This document shows, piece after piece, positions 1 through 7,863 of a DNA stretch of 64,000 nucleotides (positions are counted from its first letter, which is position 1; each line of letters opens with the position of its first letter). Below the pieces are notes generated by a model. The model searched no databases. It was not told the DNA's origin and saw only the letters and a list, made by a program, of their open reading frames with translations. Source of the stretch: Oscillospiraceae bacterium (GTDB lineage Bacteria; Bacillota; Clostridia; Oscillospirales; Ruminococcaceae); contig JALEMR010000056.1 of the NCBI GenBank assembly GCA_022768245.1, positions 1 through 64,000 of the forward strand, read 5' to 3'. Position numbers and translations under genes: made by a program.

Positions 1-130
1 TGCGGATTTTCGAGCATAATTTTGTCTAAGACAAGGCAAAAATCCGCAGGCGGGCTGTCGCCCGGCAAGGATTTTTAACGCAGTCTTAGGCAAAATTTGC
101 CGAAAAGACGTGCGCATATGCTTGTGAAGA
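1..130. repeat. Structured non-coding repeat at left edge
   Basis: No gene is seen here. A TGCGGATTTT arm near 1-10 faces AAAAATCCGCA near 37-48, TCTAAGAC faces GTCTTAGG, and GGCAAAATTTGCC is self-complementary near 92-104, so the stretch can fold into several hairpins. The segment around 60-80 (GCAAGGATTTTTAA) shares its core in reverse orientation with 16031-16042, next to another repeat. It probably belongs to a dispersed palindromic family cut by the window edge. Confidence 0.45.
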
Positions 131-136
131 CAGGTT

Positions 137-243
137 CTTATAGTAAACGACATTAGAAATTGAACTTGAAGTCAAGCAAAATCTTGCATATATGGATTTT
201 GCGCAGACTGAAAGCATCAATTTCTAATGTCGTTTACTATAAG
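137..243. repeat. Palindromic MITE-like element with 27-bp perfect inverted ends
   Basis: The ends 137-163 and 217-243 are exact reverse complements (27 bp, starting CTTATAGTAAACGACATTAG). The centre holds a second inverted pair, GCAAAATC and GATTTTGC. The whole 107 bp can fold into one long hairpin and carries no coding potential. It lies 39 bp past the blaR1 stop and may end that transcript. No second copy is visible in this window. Confidence 0.7.
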
Positions 244-282
244 ATATCCGTCTCCGCCGTTTTCGGTCAGGTCGGGGATATC

Positions 283-2814
283 TCACGCAGCGTCCGCATT
301 TTCGGGAATGACCTCCACCACGTCCATCACAGCATTATCCACCGCAAGCACATTGCCGAGATACATCACGGTGACATTATCTCCCACGTCAAATTCTCCG
401 CCGTGATTTATTGTATAGTCCGCGTTTCCGTCCGAAACGATATACTTCCCGTCAGGGAGCCTTTCCCCGATAACAGCATGCATTACCCTCAGCGAGTACA
501 TATCTATGTTCATTTCCAATGTCTGCCAGATATCCTTGTCAACGGTGAACCAATTCTTAAAATTCGTATCGGAAATTTCATAATAATAGTTCTCGCCGTC
601 ACGGAGCAGACGCAGCAGCGAATACTGACCGTCCGCATTTTCGGTGGGATAGAGACGAAGCGAATTATCGCTGTACTCTGCCGCAATGGGAGCCTGTACA
701 GGGTCTCCCCATATGTACGGAGAGATATTAATATATCCGTCTTCGAGCGGGATATTATACACATAACCGTCCTTGTTCACGGCAGCATAGGAATTGTGTA
801 CGGGGATGGTACTGCCCGATTCATCCGCTCTTACGGATATGCTCACAGGAACAAGCTCACCGTCACGGTATTCAAAGACGATACCCGCTCTGTACAGCTT
901 CGAATACTCGCTCTCATTCCTGACGAATCCGAATACCGAGCTTCCGACGACCTGTCCGTCGGCAAGCTCGTACATCATGCCTCCGTAACGCCTTACGCCT
1001 TTGTCGGGATAGTACGGATAGATATAATTTTCGTCCATATCGGGCATATCTGCGGAAATATACAGGTCAAGGGCTGTGAAGTCCTCGTTTTTCAGCAGCT
1101 CCGCCGAGCTTTCGGAGATAAGCCGTTCCGCTTCGAGCCTGTTTATCGGTATTTCCTCCATGATGCTGCCGTCTATCACTGCGGTCACGTCATCAACGAC
1201 TCCTGTACCCGAAAAGTAGGTGTTGACAAAAATATCGTCGGTTCCGTCGCCTGTGATATCCGACAGATACAGCCCTGTCTTGTAAGGGTCAAAGCCCCCA
1301 AGGTATGGTATTACCGTTTCCTCGGCAGTATCTCCCCTATCTCTGCGGACATGCAGAACATCGTGCTCATTCTCCGTGAAAAAGAAATATATATCCGTCA
1401 GCGGAGAACGCACTTCATAGCCGTCCGCTGACCTTGTTATCTCAAAGCTGTTCAGAGCAGGATTGTAATTGTCGTTTACATATTTGTCATAGGGCACAAG
1501 ACTGTAAATGCTCCATATCCCCTCGCCGCGTATCTCGGCTATCCACAGCTCCCCGTCCGCCCTGATCAGCAGACAGGAGCTGTCAAGCTTCATATACCGC
1601 ACATCATCATATCCGCTCATATCGAACCCGGGCAGCATTTCCGTCAGACTGTCCCATTCCTCGGCGGAGTAGGGCAGGTCTGTCCACTTTGAAAGCTCAT
1701 ATGCTCTGCTCATATCATTTTCACGGGGAGTTATCGTGAGGGTATCGCCCTCAAAATCATAGAAATATCCTGAATCATCACCGAATGTGGAGCTGTACGC
1801 CGCCATGGCGATATTCCTTCCGCTGATATATCTGCCGTCTGCGATATCGGAGCGGCTCTCTGCATTTGTCAGCAGACACACCGCCGCGATGACAAGCAGG
1901 ATAACAGCCCCGACAGCGGCGGCGGTCTTCGGCTTTTTCAGCGATAATACGCCCTTGATGCGCGATTTTATGCTGTTCTCCCCGAAGGCAAGCATGCCGT
2001 AAAGCTTATTCTGCTTCACCGACATATTGAGCAGCGCATTTGCATAGCCCCTCCGCACATCGCCGTCAAAGCTCCGCACTGCGCGCTCGTCGCAGGAAAG
2101 CTCCATATCCTTCACCATAAGACGGTATGATATCCACACCATAGGGTCAAACCAGTGGATACACAGCGCCGCCATTGCTATCAGCCTGATGATGTGGTCT
2201 CCCCGCTTTATGTGGGTGTTCTCATGGGCGATAATGTACCGCATATCCTGCTCGGACACGCCCTCGGGGACGTATATCCCCGGTCGTATGATTCCGTACA
2301 CAAAGGGCGACTCAATATTCCCGCAGACGAAAATATTATCTCTGATGCATTTGCTGTCTGCCACGGTTTTTCTCACCTTAAGATAAGAACATACCGTGTA
2401 TATCAGCATTATTATCACGCCGAAAAGCCACACCCATGCGCAGACGCCAAGGACTGTCTGCATTGGATCTGCACTGCTGTTGGGCACGGCAGCGGGAATG
2501 GTGCTGTTTATCGAATCATTGACCGCAGTCACCGAGACCGTGACCTGCGGCTCATAGGAATACTCAATGTCCCGCGGGATATACTCCATCTGTCCCGAGG
2601 ATATTTGGGGCTTTTCGGGTACAAGCACATTGAAAATGCTCACCGCCGACGAAAATGAGAACGGACACAGAAGACGTATCCCCAGTATCGCCCAGAGCGC
2701 ATAGGAATACTTCTTCGGCAGCTTTTTCACAGCAAGCCGCAGCAGCATTATCACCGCGGAAATATATGCGCCCGTTATGCTCATGTTGAGCACAGTCCTG
2801 AAAATATCGGTCAT
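283..2814 (-). CDS. blaR1: BlaR1/MecR1-type M56 membrane metallopeptidase sensor
   Basis: Membrane zinc protease of the BlaR1/MecR1 family (M56), which on signal cleaves its partner BlaI-type repressor. Hydrophobic segments lie near residues 10-28, 36-62, 120-145 and 300-318. The zinc motif HENTH is at 197-201 with a downstream glutamate region (ELSCDERAV), as in the family. Instead of the usual penicillin-binding sensor, the 520-residue extracellular part is acidic and carries VADxTGDGTDDIF-like and small beta-rich segments without SxxK or KTG motifs, so it need not sense beta-lactams. It starts 3 bp after the blaI stop, as one operon with it. The 843-residue length exceeds classical BlaR1 (about 600). 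The family call is firm; the signal is unknown. Confidence 0.88.
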   Translation of the reverse strand: MTDIFRTVLNMSITGAYISAVIMLLRLAVKKLPKKYSYALWAILGIRLLCPFSFSSAVSIFNVLVPEKPQISSGQMEYIPRDIEYSYEPQVTVSVTAVNDSINSTIPAAVPNSSADPMQTVLGVCAWVWLFGVIIMLIYTVCSYLKVRKTVADSKCIRDNIFVCGNIESPFVYGIIRPGIYVPEGVSEQDMRYIIAHENTHIKRGDHIIRLIAMAALCIHWFDPMVWISYRLMVKDMELSCDERAVRSFDGDVRRGYANALLNMSVKQNKLYGMLAFGENSIKSRIKGVLSLKKPKTAAAVGAVILLVIAAVCLLTNAESRSDIADGRYISGRNIAMAAYSSTFGDDSGYFYDFEGDTLTITPRENDMSRAYELSKWTDLPYSAEEWDSLTEMLPGFDMSGYDDVRYMKLDSSCLLIRADGELWIAEIRGEGIWSIYSLVPYDKYVNDNYNPALNSFEITRSADGYEVRSPLTDIYFFFTENEHDVLHVRRDRGDTAEETVIPYLGGFDPYKTGLYLSDITGDGTDDIFVNTYFSGTGVVDDVTAVIDGSIMEEIPINRLEAERLISESSAELLKNEDFTALDLYISADMPDMDENYIYPYYPDKGVRRYGGMMYELADGQVVGSSVFGFVRNESEYSKLYRAGIVFEYRDGELVPVSISVRADESGSTIPVHNSYAAVNKDGYVYNIPLEDGYINISPYIWGDPVQAPIAAEYSDNSLRLYPTENADGQYSLLRLLRDGENYYYEISDTNFKNWFTVDKDIWQTLEMNIDMYSLRVMHAVIGERLPDGKYIVSDGNADYTINHGGEFDVGDNVTVMYLGNVLAVDNAVMDVVEVIPENADAA

Positions 2815-2817
2815 ATA

Positions 2818-3171
2818 TCATTCCTCCGTGTGGTCGTCGATTAGCCGTTTCAGCTCCTCCGCCTCCTCGCGGGTAAGCTTTTCCTTCCCGAGGAACGCCG
2901 CCAAAAACATTGGCAGCGAACCGCCGCAGCTTTTATCCACGAAGCTTTCCGTCTTTTCGCCCACAACGTCCCGGCGGGAGCGCAGCGCGGTTATCACCGC
3001 ATTTTCGCTGCGGATAAAGCCCTTTACGGTCAGCTTCTTCACCACCGTATACACCGTGGATTTCTTCCAGCCCAGTCTTTCTCCCGCCAGTGTGACAAGC
3101 TCTCCCGACCGCAGAGGCTCCCTCTCCCAGATCATCTCCATTAAGCTTTGCTCGCTGTCCGATATGCACAT
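2818..3171 (-). CDS. blaI: BlaI/MecI/CopY-family winged-helix repressor
   Basis: DNA-binding repressor of 117 residues, normal for the family. An N-terminal winged helix (residues about 5-70, with WKKSTVYTVVKKLTVKGFI as recognition helix and wing) is followed by a C-terminal dimerisation helix pair rich in E and L. The start ATG follows GGGAGAG by 7 bases. The partner protease follows directly. Two 18-bp dyads in the promoter fit autoregulation, released by cleavage through the M56 protease. The function is well supported by family and neighbour; the regulated genes beyond this operon are not known. Confidence 0.9.
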   Translation of the reverse strand: MCISDSEQSLMEMIWEREPLRSGELVTLAGERLGWKKSTVYTVVKKLTVKGFIRSENAVITALRSRRDVVGEKTESFVDKSCGGSLPMFLAAFLGKEKLTREEAEELKRLIDDHTEE

Positions 3172-3191
3172 GTTCAGCTCTCCCTTTTTGC

Positions 3192-3254
3192 GGTCTATTT
3201 TTATAGACCTGTATTTATTATAATAAGTCTATCACAATAGACCTGATTTGTCAA
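3192..3254 (-). promoter_or_regulatory. blaI-blaR1 promoter with two dyad operators
   Basis: On the minus strand TTGACA (3249-3254) and TAGACT (3226-3231) are separated by 17 bp. Two related dyads overlap and follow it: 3226-3243 (GTCTA-N6-TAGAC core) sits on the -10 box, and 3192-3209 (GGTCTAT-N4-ATAGACC, perfect) lies just downstream. Their centres are 34 bp apart. Both are inferred to be the binding sites of the BlaI-type repressor. Confidence 0.75.
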
Positions 3255-3310
3255 GAGCTTTTCTATCGGCAGGATATACAAATCGGAAGAAGCTGTTTTG
3301 TAAAAAAATC

Positions 3311-3344
3311 AAGGGCACCCTGCCGTGCAGAGTGCCCTTGTCAA
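3311..3344 (-). terminator. Rho-independent terminator (minus strand)
   Basis: AAGGGCAC (3311-3318) pairs with GTGCCCTT (3332-3339). On the minus strand the hairpin is followed by GATTTTTTTAC. It would end leftward transcripts coming from the degraded region at 3.4-4.1 kb and insulate the blaI promoter. Confidence 0.6.
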
Positions 3345-3347
3345 TTA

Positions 3348-3431
3348 ATGTCTGCACCTTGCCGCCCGTTAGCGGCGGCAAGGCAGACATTAATCAGGTA
3401 GTACGGCACAAATCTTTGATTTGTGCCGCTG
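3348..3431 (+). repeat. Two-hairpin dispersed repeat, copy A
   Basis: Hairpin 1 is ATGTCTGC...GCAGACAT with an inner GCCGCC/GGCGGC stem. A linker ending TAATCAGGTAGTA leads to hairpin 2, CGGCACAAATC-TTT-GATTTGTGCCG (3404-3428). The same two hairpins and linker occur in reverse orientation at 9240-9324 in the metY leader. Non-coding; family name not known to me. Confidence 0.75.
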
Positions 3432-3574
3432 ACAACAGGCAGTGAGTCTCGGTCAAACGGCGCAATGCCGCCTTCAAAGCCCTCCACATACGCCTTGATG
3501 ACCGAGCCCGTAAAGCTGTATGCAGGTGCAGCAAGCACATCGCTGCCGTAGAAGCTCCGCAGAGTATTTGCCAT
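3432..3574 (-). pseudogene. Orphan coding remnant, unrecognised
   Basis: A minus-strand reading frame from an ATG at 3574 gives about 48 residues of protein-like composition (starting MANTLRSFYGSDVLAAPAYS) and then runs straight into the two-hairpin repeat. There is no ribosome site. The upstream side abuts a solo end of the MITE family at 3576. It looks like a gene fragment clipped on both sides by repeats. I do not recognise the family. Confidence 0.3.
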
Positions 3575-3575
3575 A

Positions 3576-3591
3576 GCGGTATTGCCTTAAT
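3576..3591. repeat. Solo end of the ~95-bp MITE family
   Basis: GCGGTATTGCCTTAATATT starts at 3576 and is identical to the right end and flank of the full copy at 47709-47727. No matching left end is present, so this is a remnant. Confidence 0.5.
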
Positions 3592-3631
3592 ATTTTCTAT
3601 TCGTAAACAGATACGTTTTTTCATATCCCGT

Positions 3632-4096
3632 TCAAACCTGACTTTTCTCCCTGCCAAGGACATCCAAGAGTGTGGAAATAAGCTCGTTTACATTGATAGG
3701 CTTTGCGATATGCCCGTTCATGCCTGCCTTATATGCGTTTTTCTTATCTTCCTCAAAGGCGTTTGCGGTCATGGCGATAATAGGGATATGTATGCGCTCC
3801 GAGAGATTGCATTCCTTTTCCTGCAAAGATATCCCCATTTTACTCTTTATTCCCGATGTATTTGTCTGAAGCTCCCTTTCCAGATCGTCGCTTATATCCA
3901 GAAGACATTCAATTATCAGCGGATTAAATGCACCGCATTCTCCGCCGCATATCATTTCGACAGCCTTTTCGTGGGAATATGCCTTTTTATAGCACCTATC
4001 GCTGGTGAGAGCGTCGTAAACGTCCGCAATGGAAACTATCTGTGCCGAGATAGGTATCTCGTCGCCCTTAAGTCCGTCGGGATAGCTGCCTCCACA
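3632..4096 (-). pseudogene. Decayed HD-GYP / receiver-domain chimera
   Basis: The minus-strand frame is open from a TGA at 4097-4099 down to 3632. It begins with the C-terminal half of an HD-GYP domain: GSYPDGLKGDEIPIS, then SIADVYDALTSDR and a FNPLIIECL tail, typical of c-di-GMP phosphodiesterase response regulators. Without a break it becomes the second half of a response-regulator receiver: IPIIAMTANAFEEDKK, the AGMNGHIAKPI motif with the conserved Lys-Pro, and the final helix. The HD residues, the receiver's phospho-Asp half and any proper start are missing; the first ATG (3955) lies inside. The order (HD-GYP tail before half a receiver) suggests an internal deletion joining two signalling genes or modules. 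Not expected to work. Confidence 0.7.
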
Positions 4097-4186
4097 TCAA
4101 TTTGATATACCGGGCTCTATTGCAAAGCCGCAGGAGCCGTCGTACATACTGACCTCGCAAAGTCTTTGACTTTGCTGTCGCCTTTG

Positions 4187-4202
4187 GCGGTGTTGCCTTA
4201 AT
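4187..4202. repeat. Solo end of the ~95-bp MITE family
   Basis: GGCGGTGTTGCCTTAAT at 4187 matches the right end of the MITE family (GCGGTATTGCCTTAAT at 47709). A short inverted pair (GCAAAGTC/GACTTTGC) precedes it. It lies at the upstream border of the HD-GYP/receiver remnant, whose other side carries the similar end at 3576. Confidence 0.45.
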
Positions 4203-4250
4203 GAAAATATACAGTATTATCTGCATATTATCCATATAACTGTATGCAGG

Positions 4251-4432
4251 GACGGATATTATGACATCATTTTCATGGATATCCGGATGCCCCGCATGAA
4301 CAGCTGCGACGCTGCAAGAGCAATACGCGCCATGGACCGCAGCAGCTGCAAGCAGACACCGATCGTTGCCATGACCGCAAACGCATTTGCGGAGGACGTC
4401 CGGGCTGCAGTGATCGTCAGATGTACAAAAAT
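4251..4432 (+). pseudogene. Receiver-domain remnant
   Basis: The plus-strand frame encodes the middle of a response-regulator receiver: GYYDIIFMDIRMPRMN with the phospho-acceptor Asp, then TPIVAMTANAFAEDVRAA. After that the frame loses the family pattern (the Lys-Pro motif is absent) and runs into a terminator hairpin. The N-terminal acidic pair is missing. It is oriented opposite to the neighbouring HD-GYP/receiver remnant and is a second, independent piece of a hybrid kinase or regulator. Confidence 0.65.
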
Positions 4433-4474
4433 ATGCGCAGACTTCTGCAATGTGTAGAGTCTGCGCATTTTTTC
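4433..4474. terminator. Bidirectional terminator at end of mcp
   Basis: ATGCGCAGAC (4433-4442) pairs with GTCTGCGCAT (4459-4468), followed by TTTTTT on the plus strand and by ATATTTTTG on the minus strand. It closes the chemotaxis receptor transcript, whose stop is at 4481. Confidence 0.85.
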
Positions 4475-4480
4475 ACAATA

Positions 4481-6514
4481 TTACAGTCTGAATGTACCGA
4501 TAAGCTTCTTAAGCATGCCTGCCTGTCCCGAGAGCTCCTCGGAGGCAGCAGCGCTTTCCTCGGCTGTAGCGGAGTTGGTCTGGACAACATTCGATATCCT
4601 GGTGATATCCTCGTTTATCTTTATCACCATATCTGCCTGACCTGCGCCCGATTCGGCAATAGCTTCAACGATCTTCTTTAACTGTTCCGTGTATTCTGCC
4701 AATGTGTTCACAGCGTCGGCAGTCTGAGCAGTAATATCCGAACCGATGTTTACTGCCTCAGCGGAGCTGTCGATAAGTCGGGCAGTATCGCCGACAGCCT
4801 CTGCAGATCTTGCCGCAAGATTTCTCACCTCGTCGGCAACAACTGCAAAGCCCTTGCCCGCTTCTCCCGCACGGGCAGCTTCGACAGCCGCATTAAGCGC
4901 AAGGATATTCGTCTGAAATGCGATATCCTCGATCGCCTTGATGATATTGCCTATCTTGTCGGAGGAGCTGCTTATATTAGTCATAGCCTCGGTAAGGCTG
5001 TTCATTTTATTATTCACGTCGGTAAGATAAGATGATGTGCTGTTCATCAGCTTGTGGGCTTCGGTACAGTTATCCAGATTTGCTTTTACCTTCACCTCGA
5101 TGTTCTCAAGACTTTTTGCAAGCTCTTCAATGGAGACTGTCTGTTCAACGGTACCCTTTGACAATGTCTGGGCTCCCGCAGCGACCTGACCCGAGCCGGA
5201 ATTTACCTGATCTGCCGCCGAATAGATATTGTTCAGCACGTTCGACAGCTTGTTTTTGATAGCGTCAAGATCGTCGGACAGCGCCTTGAAATCGCCTATG
5301 TAGCAGGTCTTGTTCAGAGTGGTGTCCACAGCAAAATTTTCATCTGCCATTTCACCGAGGATACGTCCGATATCGTTCGTAACATTTTTCAGAGAAAGAC
5401 AGAGCATATTCACAGCGTTTGCTATGCTGCCTATCTCGTCCTTTCTGAAAACAAATTTTTCGACAGTATTCGCCGAGTCAAGCTGCAGATTGCTGAGATC
5501 GACAACTGCATTTTCAACGGTCTTAAGGGGAGCTATCATCGCTCTTACCACGAAATATACAACAGCGGTAAGAAGCACAAGGCATACCCAAAAGATGACT
5601 ATCAGCACAGCTCTGAGCCGTCTTACGGAAGCAAGCACCTCCGAGGACTTATCGGATAAAATAAATACCCAGCCCTGTTCGCTCAGACTGTTATATGCGG
5701 CAATATTTTCAAGACCGTTTTCATCTCTGTAATTTATCGAACCGCATATATCTTCCGCCTGACCCTTTACCTGTCCGATAATATCCGTTACAAAGCCTTC
5801 CTCTGCAATTGTGGTGATCTTTTCGATATCGGGGTGGAAAATGTATTCTCCCGTATTGACGTTGACCAGATAATACTGCGCTTCCGACAAGCCGTCAAGA
5901 GGAAGCTCGTTCAGCTTTTCGACAAGACCGCTTGTGAAGATGGCTACTCCTCCGAAACCGATAGGATTTCCGTCATCTCCTCTGACAGCCTTATACATTG
6001 AAATTACTTGATTGCCGCTGGCGGGAGAGATTATTATGCCCGTGTTATATACGCCCTCTGCTGCAAGCATAGCATCATGAAGCGGCTTGCGCTTCGCTTC
6101 ATCAGGACGAGTGACTAAACCCACCGCACCGGAATTTGTATGAGTAAGTGTTGTTGTGTCCCAGCTGCTGGCATAAATGCCCTCAAGGTTGGCGACATCC
6201 TTTCCGAAATATTCCGTATATTCCTGTGCAGCGGCAAAATACTCCTCGTTTGACGGGTCACGGAGAAGGTCACAGATCTGTTCCGCCTTAAGATACGCTG
6301 TGAGAGTGTCCTCTGTGGAGCGGATGTAATTGCTGATTATCTCCGAACGGTCGATAGCTGCTGTCTGCATATTATTGACCGCATTATCATGGGCAGAGGA
6401 CGAGACCGAGCTGTTTATCACCAGAAAGAGAATGGTAAACACAGCAAATTGTACAGCTAAAACGGAAAGAGATATTTTTATCCCCAATCCGCAGTAATTT
6501 CGGTTCTTATTCAT
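4481..6514 (-). CDS. Methyl-accepting chemotaxis protein
   Basis: Transmembrane chemoreceptor of 677 residues. An N-terminal membrane helix (about 12-34) is followed by a ~250-residue extracellular dCache-like sensor, a second membrane helix (about 300-322), a HAMP-like linker with an [12 protein letters not shown] segment, and a long cytoplasmic coiled coil. The conserved signalling tip reads [20 protein letters not shown], followed by [16 protein letters not shown]. It should signal through CheA/CheW, which lie outside this window. Ribosome site GGGAGG precedes the ATG. It is divergent from the LysR gene and shares a symmetrical promoter with it. The ligand is unknown. There is no C-terminal pentapeptide; the protein ends IGTFRL. 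Confidence 0.93.
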   Translation of the reverse strand: MNKNRNYCGLGIKISLSVLAVQFAVFTILFLVINSSVSSSAHDNAVNNMQTAAIDRSEIISNYIRSTEDTLTAYLKAEQICDLLRDPSNEEYFAAAQEYTEYFGKDVANLEGIYASSWDTTTLTHTNSGAVGLVTRPDEAKRKPLHDAMLAAEGVYNTGIIISPASGNQVISMYKAVRGDDGNPIGFGGVAIFTSGLVEKLNELPLDGLSEAQYYLVNVNTGEYIFHPDIEKITTIAEEGFVTDIIGQVKGQAEDICGSINYRDENGLENIAAYNSLSEQGWVFILSDKSSEVLASVRRLRAVLIVIFWVCLVLLTAVVYFVVRAMIAPLKTVENAVVDLSNLQLDSANTVEKFVFRKDEIGSIANAVNMLCLSLKNVTNDIGRILGEMADENFAVDTTLNKTCYIGDFKALSDDLDAIKNKLSNVLNNIYSAADQVNSGSGQVAAGAQTLSKGTVEQTVSIEELAKSLENIEVKVKANLDNCTEAHKLMNSTSSYLTDVNNKMNSLTEAMTNISSSSDKIGNIIKAIEDIAFQTNILALNAAVEAARAGEAGKGFAVVADEVRNLAARSAEAVGDTARLIDSSAEAVNIGSDITAQTADAVNTLAEYTEQLKKIVEAIAESGAGQADMVIKINEDITRISNVVQTNSATAEESAAASEELSGQAGMLKKLIGTFRL

Positions 6515-6551
6515 TTTTACCTCCCGAATTCTGAAAAAAATCGTATTTCTA

Positions 6552-6585
6552 TTGCAATTATAGTTTCTGTATGATATAATTGCAT
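6552..6585. promoter_or_regulatory. Symmetrical overlapping divergent promoters (mcp / lysR)
   Basis: Plus strand: TTGCAA (6552-6557), 17-bp spacer, TATAAT (6575-6580), driving the LysR gene. Minus strand: ATGCAA (6580-6585), 17-bp spacer, TATAAT (6557-6562), driving mcp. Both are generated by one perfect inverted repeat, TGCAATTATA (6553-6562) and TATAATTGCA (6575-6584). Only one polymerase can occupy it at a time. The dyad could also be the LysR-family binding site. Confidence 0.75.
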
Positions 6586-6667
6586 AGTATACAGCTTATA
6601 TATAAATATGTGTATTTCGGTTGTTCAAACCCCTTTGCCGAAAACACAGAAAGGCAGTCGATACAGC

Positions 6668-7540
6668 ATGGAAATAAATCAGATAAAACAATTCAGAGTA
6701 ATAGCACGGACAGAAAGCATATCCAAAGCGGCAGAGCTGCTGTTTGTTGCACAGCCGTCATTGAGCCAGACGCTCAAACGTCTTGAGACCGAGCTTGGAA
6801 CACCGCTTTTCGAAAGGCGCGGAAGAAGGATAGTTCTTAACGGCGCAGGAAAGATCTTTCTGAAATACTGCGATGAAATCGTTTCCGCACTGGACAGCGC
6901 CGAAAAGGAGATCGGCGAATTTATAGGCAGCGAAAAAAGCGATATATACATTATTGTTGAATCTACGTCGCTTATGGTACTTGAGGTCGCAGAAAAAATG
7001 AGAAAACAATATCCATGGTCTCTCCCCCATTTTTATCATGGCTTCTGCGATGACTGGGATCTGAAGATATGTTCGGATATCTGTCCCGACTGCGGAAGTT
7101 CGTCAAAGGTCGTAATTGAGGAGCCTATCGGTATATTAATGCCCGAAGGTCATCCTCTTGCCTTAAAGGATACAATATGCAAAAAGGACATTGAAGCCTG
7201 TGATCTTCTGAGTCTGAGCACATCGGACGAGTTAACAAAGCATGTGGCTCATTTCTGCTCGAAAGCCGATTTCAAGCCAAACATCACGATGTATGTTGAC
7301 TCCCCGCCGGTAATGACTGAGCTGCTGAAAAGAAATTTCGGCATTGCTTTTGCACCGGAGTACACCTGGTACAGCTATTATGAAAACGCACTGATATTCA
7401 AGCCCATTGAGGATATGCCGATGCGGCAGTTCGTACATCTTGTGATGAACGACAAAAAGCATATCACCAAGAGTGTAATGCGCTGCTATGATGCCATTTC
7501 GAAATTCTATATGGAGTACGCTCAGAAATTCGGCGTATAG
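6668..7540 (+). CDS. LysR-family transcriptional regulator
   Basis: 290 residues. The N-terminal winged helix-turn-helix (about 1-60: MEINQIKQFRVIARTESISK, AQPSLSQTLKRLE, GTPLFERRGRR) is typical. The C-terminal LysR effector-binding domain is recognisable from about 90 on (EEPIGILMPEGHPLA, LLKRNFGIAFAPEYT), but the first half of that domain is short and contains CSDICPDCGSS. That gives a small Cys cluster (CxxxCxxC) not usual for the family; it might bind metal or sense redox. The ATG at 6668 is chosen because of the AAAGGCAG site upstream and because the family N-terminus begins there. Divergent from mcp; target unknown. Confidence 0.88.
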   Translation: MEINQIKQFRVIARTESISKAAELLFVAQPSLSQTLKRLETELGTPLFERRGRRIVLNGAGKIFLKYCDEIVSALDSAEKEIGEFIGSEKSDIYIIVESTSLMVLEVAEKMRKQYPWSLPHFYHGFCDDWDLKICSDICPDCGSSSKVVIEEPIGILMPEGHPLALKDTICKKDIEACDLLSLSTSDELTKHVAHFCSKADFKPNITMYVDSPPVMTELLKRNFGIAFAPEYTWYSYYENALIFKPIEDMPMRQFVHLVMNDKKHITKSVMRCYDAISKFYMEYAQKFGV

Positions 7541-7694
7541 TTTTTCACAAGTATATTATATCATATTGCAGAGCCTATTCATAATACATATTTTATATAT
7601 ATTTATAATCTTTAAATTATACATTAAAATAAAAAAATCAATAGTTTTCAATAATATTGCTCCGCATATCCGCTGTTCCATGTGCCAAAACAGC

Positions 7695-7727
7695 AAAGAA
7701 CCTTGAAACTCCAAGGCTCTTTTCTTT
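7695..7727 (+). terminator. Terminator after the LysR gene
   Basis: AAGAACCTTG and CAAGGCTCTT pair with one mismatch, followed by TTCTTTT. It ends the rightward LysR transcript. The stretch 7541-7694 before it is AT-rich and carries no gene. Confidence 0.65.
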
Positions 7728-7729
7728 TA

Positions 7730-7825
7730 AGCAACACCTCACAAAGCTTGTGCACAAGATGTGCCGTCAGATTTTTCGTCAGATCGTATAGAAATTGCGC
7801 AGGCGTGCTTTGTGAGGTGTTGCCT
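7730..7825. repeat. MITE-like element, copy 1 (~96 bp)
   Basis: Terminal inverted repeats AGCAACACCTCACAAAGC and GCTTTGTGAGGTGTTGCCT bracket a short core with no coding potential. It is related to the copies at 47626-47720 and 45572-45609. It lies between the convergent LysR and metY genes. Confidence 0.75.
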
Positions 7826-7863
7826 ATACTATAATTTCCGGAATACGATCACCCGCTGTTCAG

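Noticed and set aside
160-1431. 423-codon plus-strand frame opposite blaR1
   Set aside because: Shadow of blaR1 with no start signal; the translated text (His/Ile/Val/Arg-rich) has no domain pattern, and it begins inside the 107-bp palindromic element.
3341-3574. A real 77-residue gene
   Set aside because: The last third translates the dispersed two-hairpin repeat and there is no ribosome site; kept only as a low-confidence remnant.
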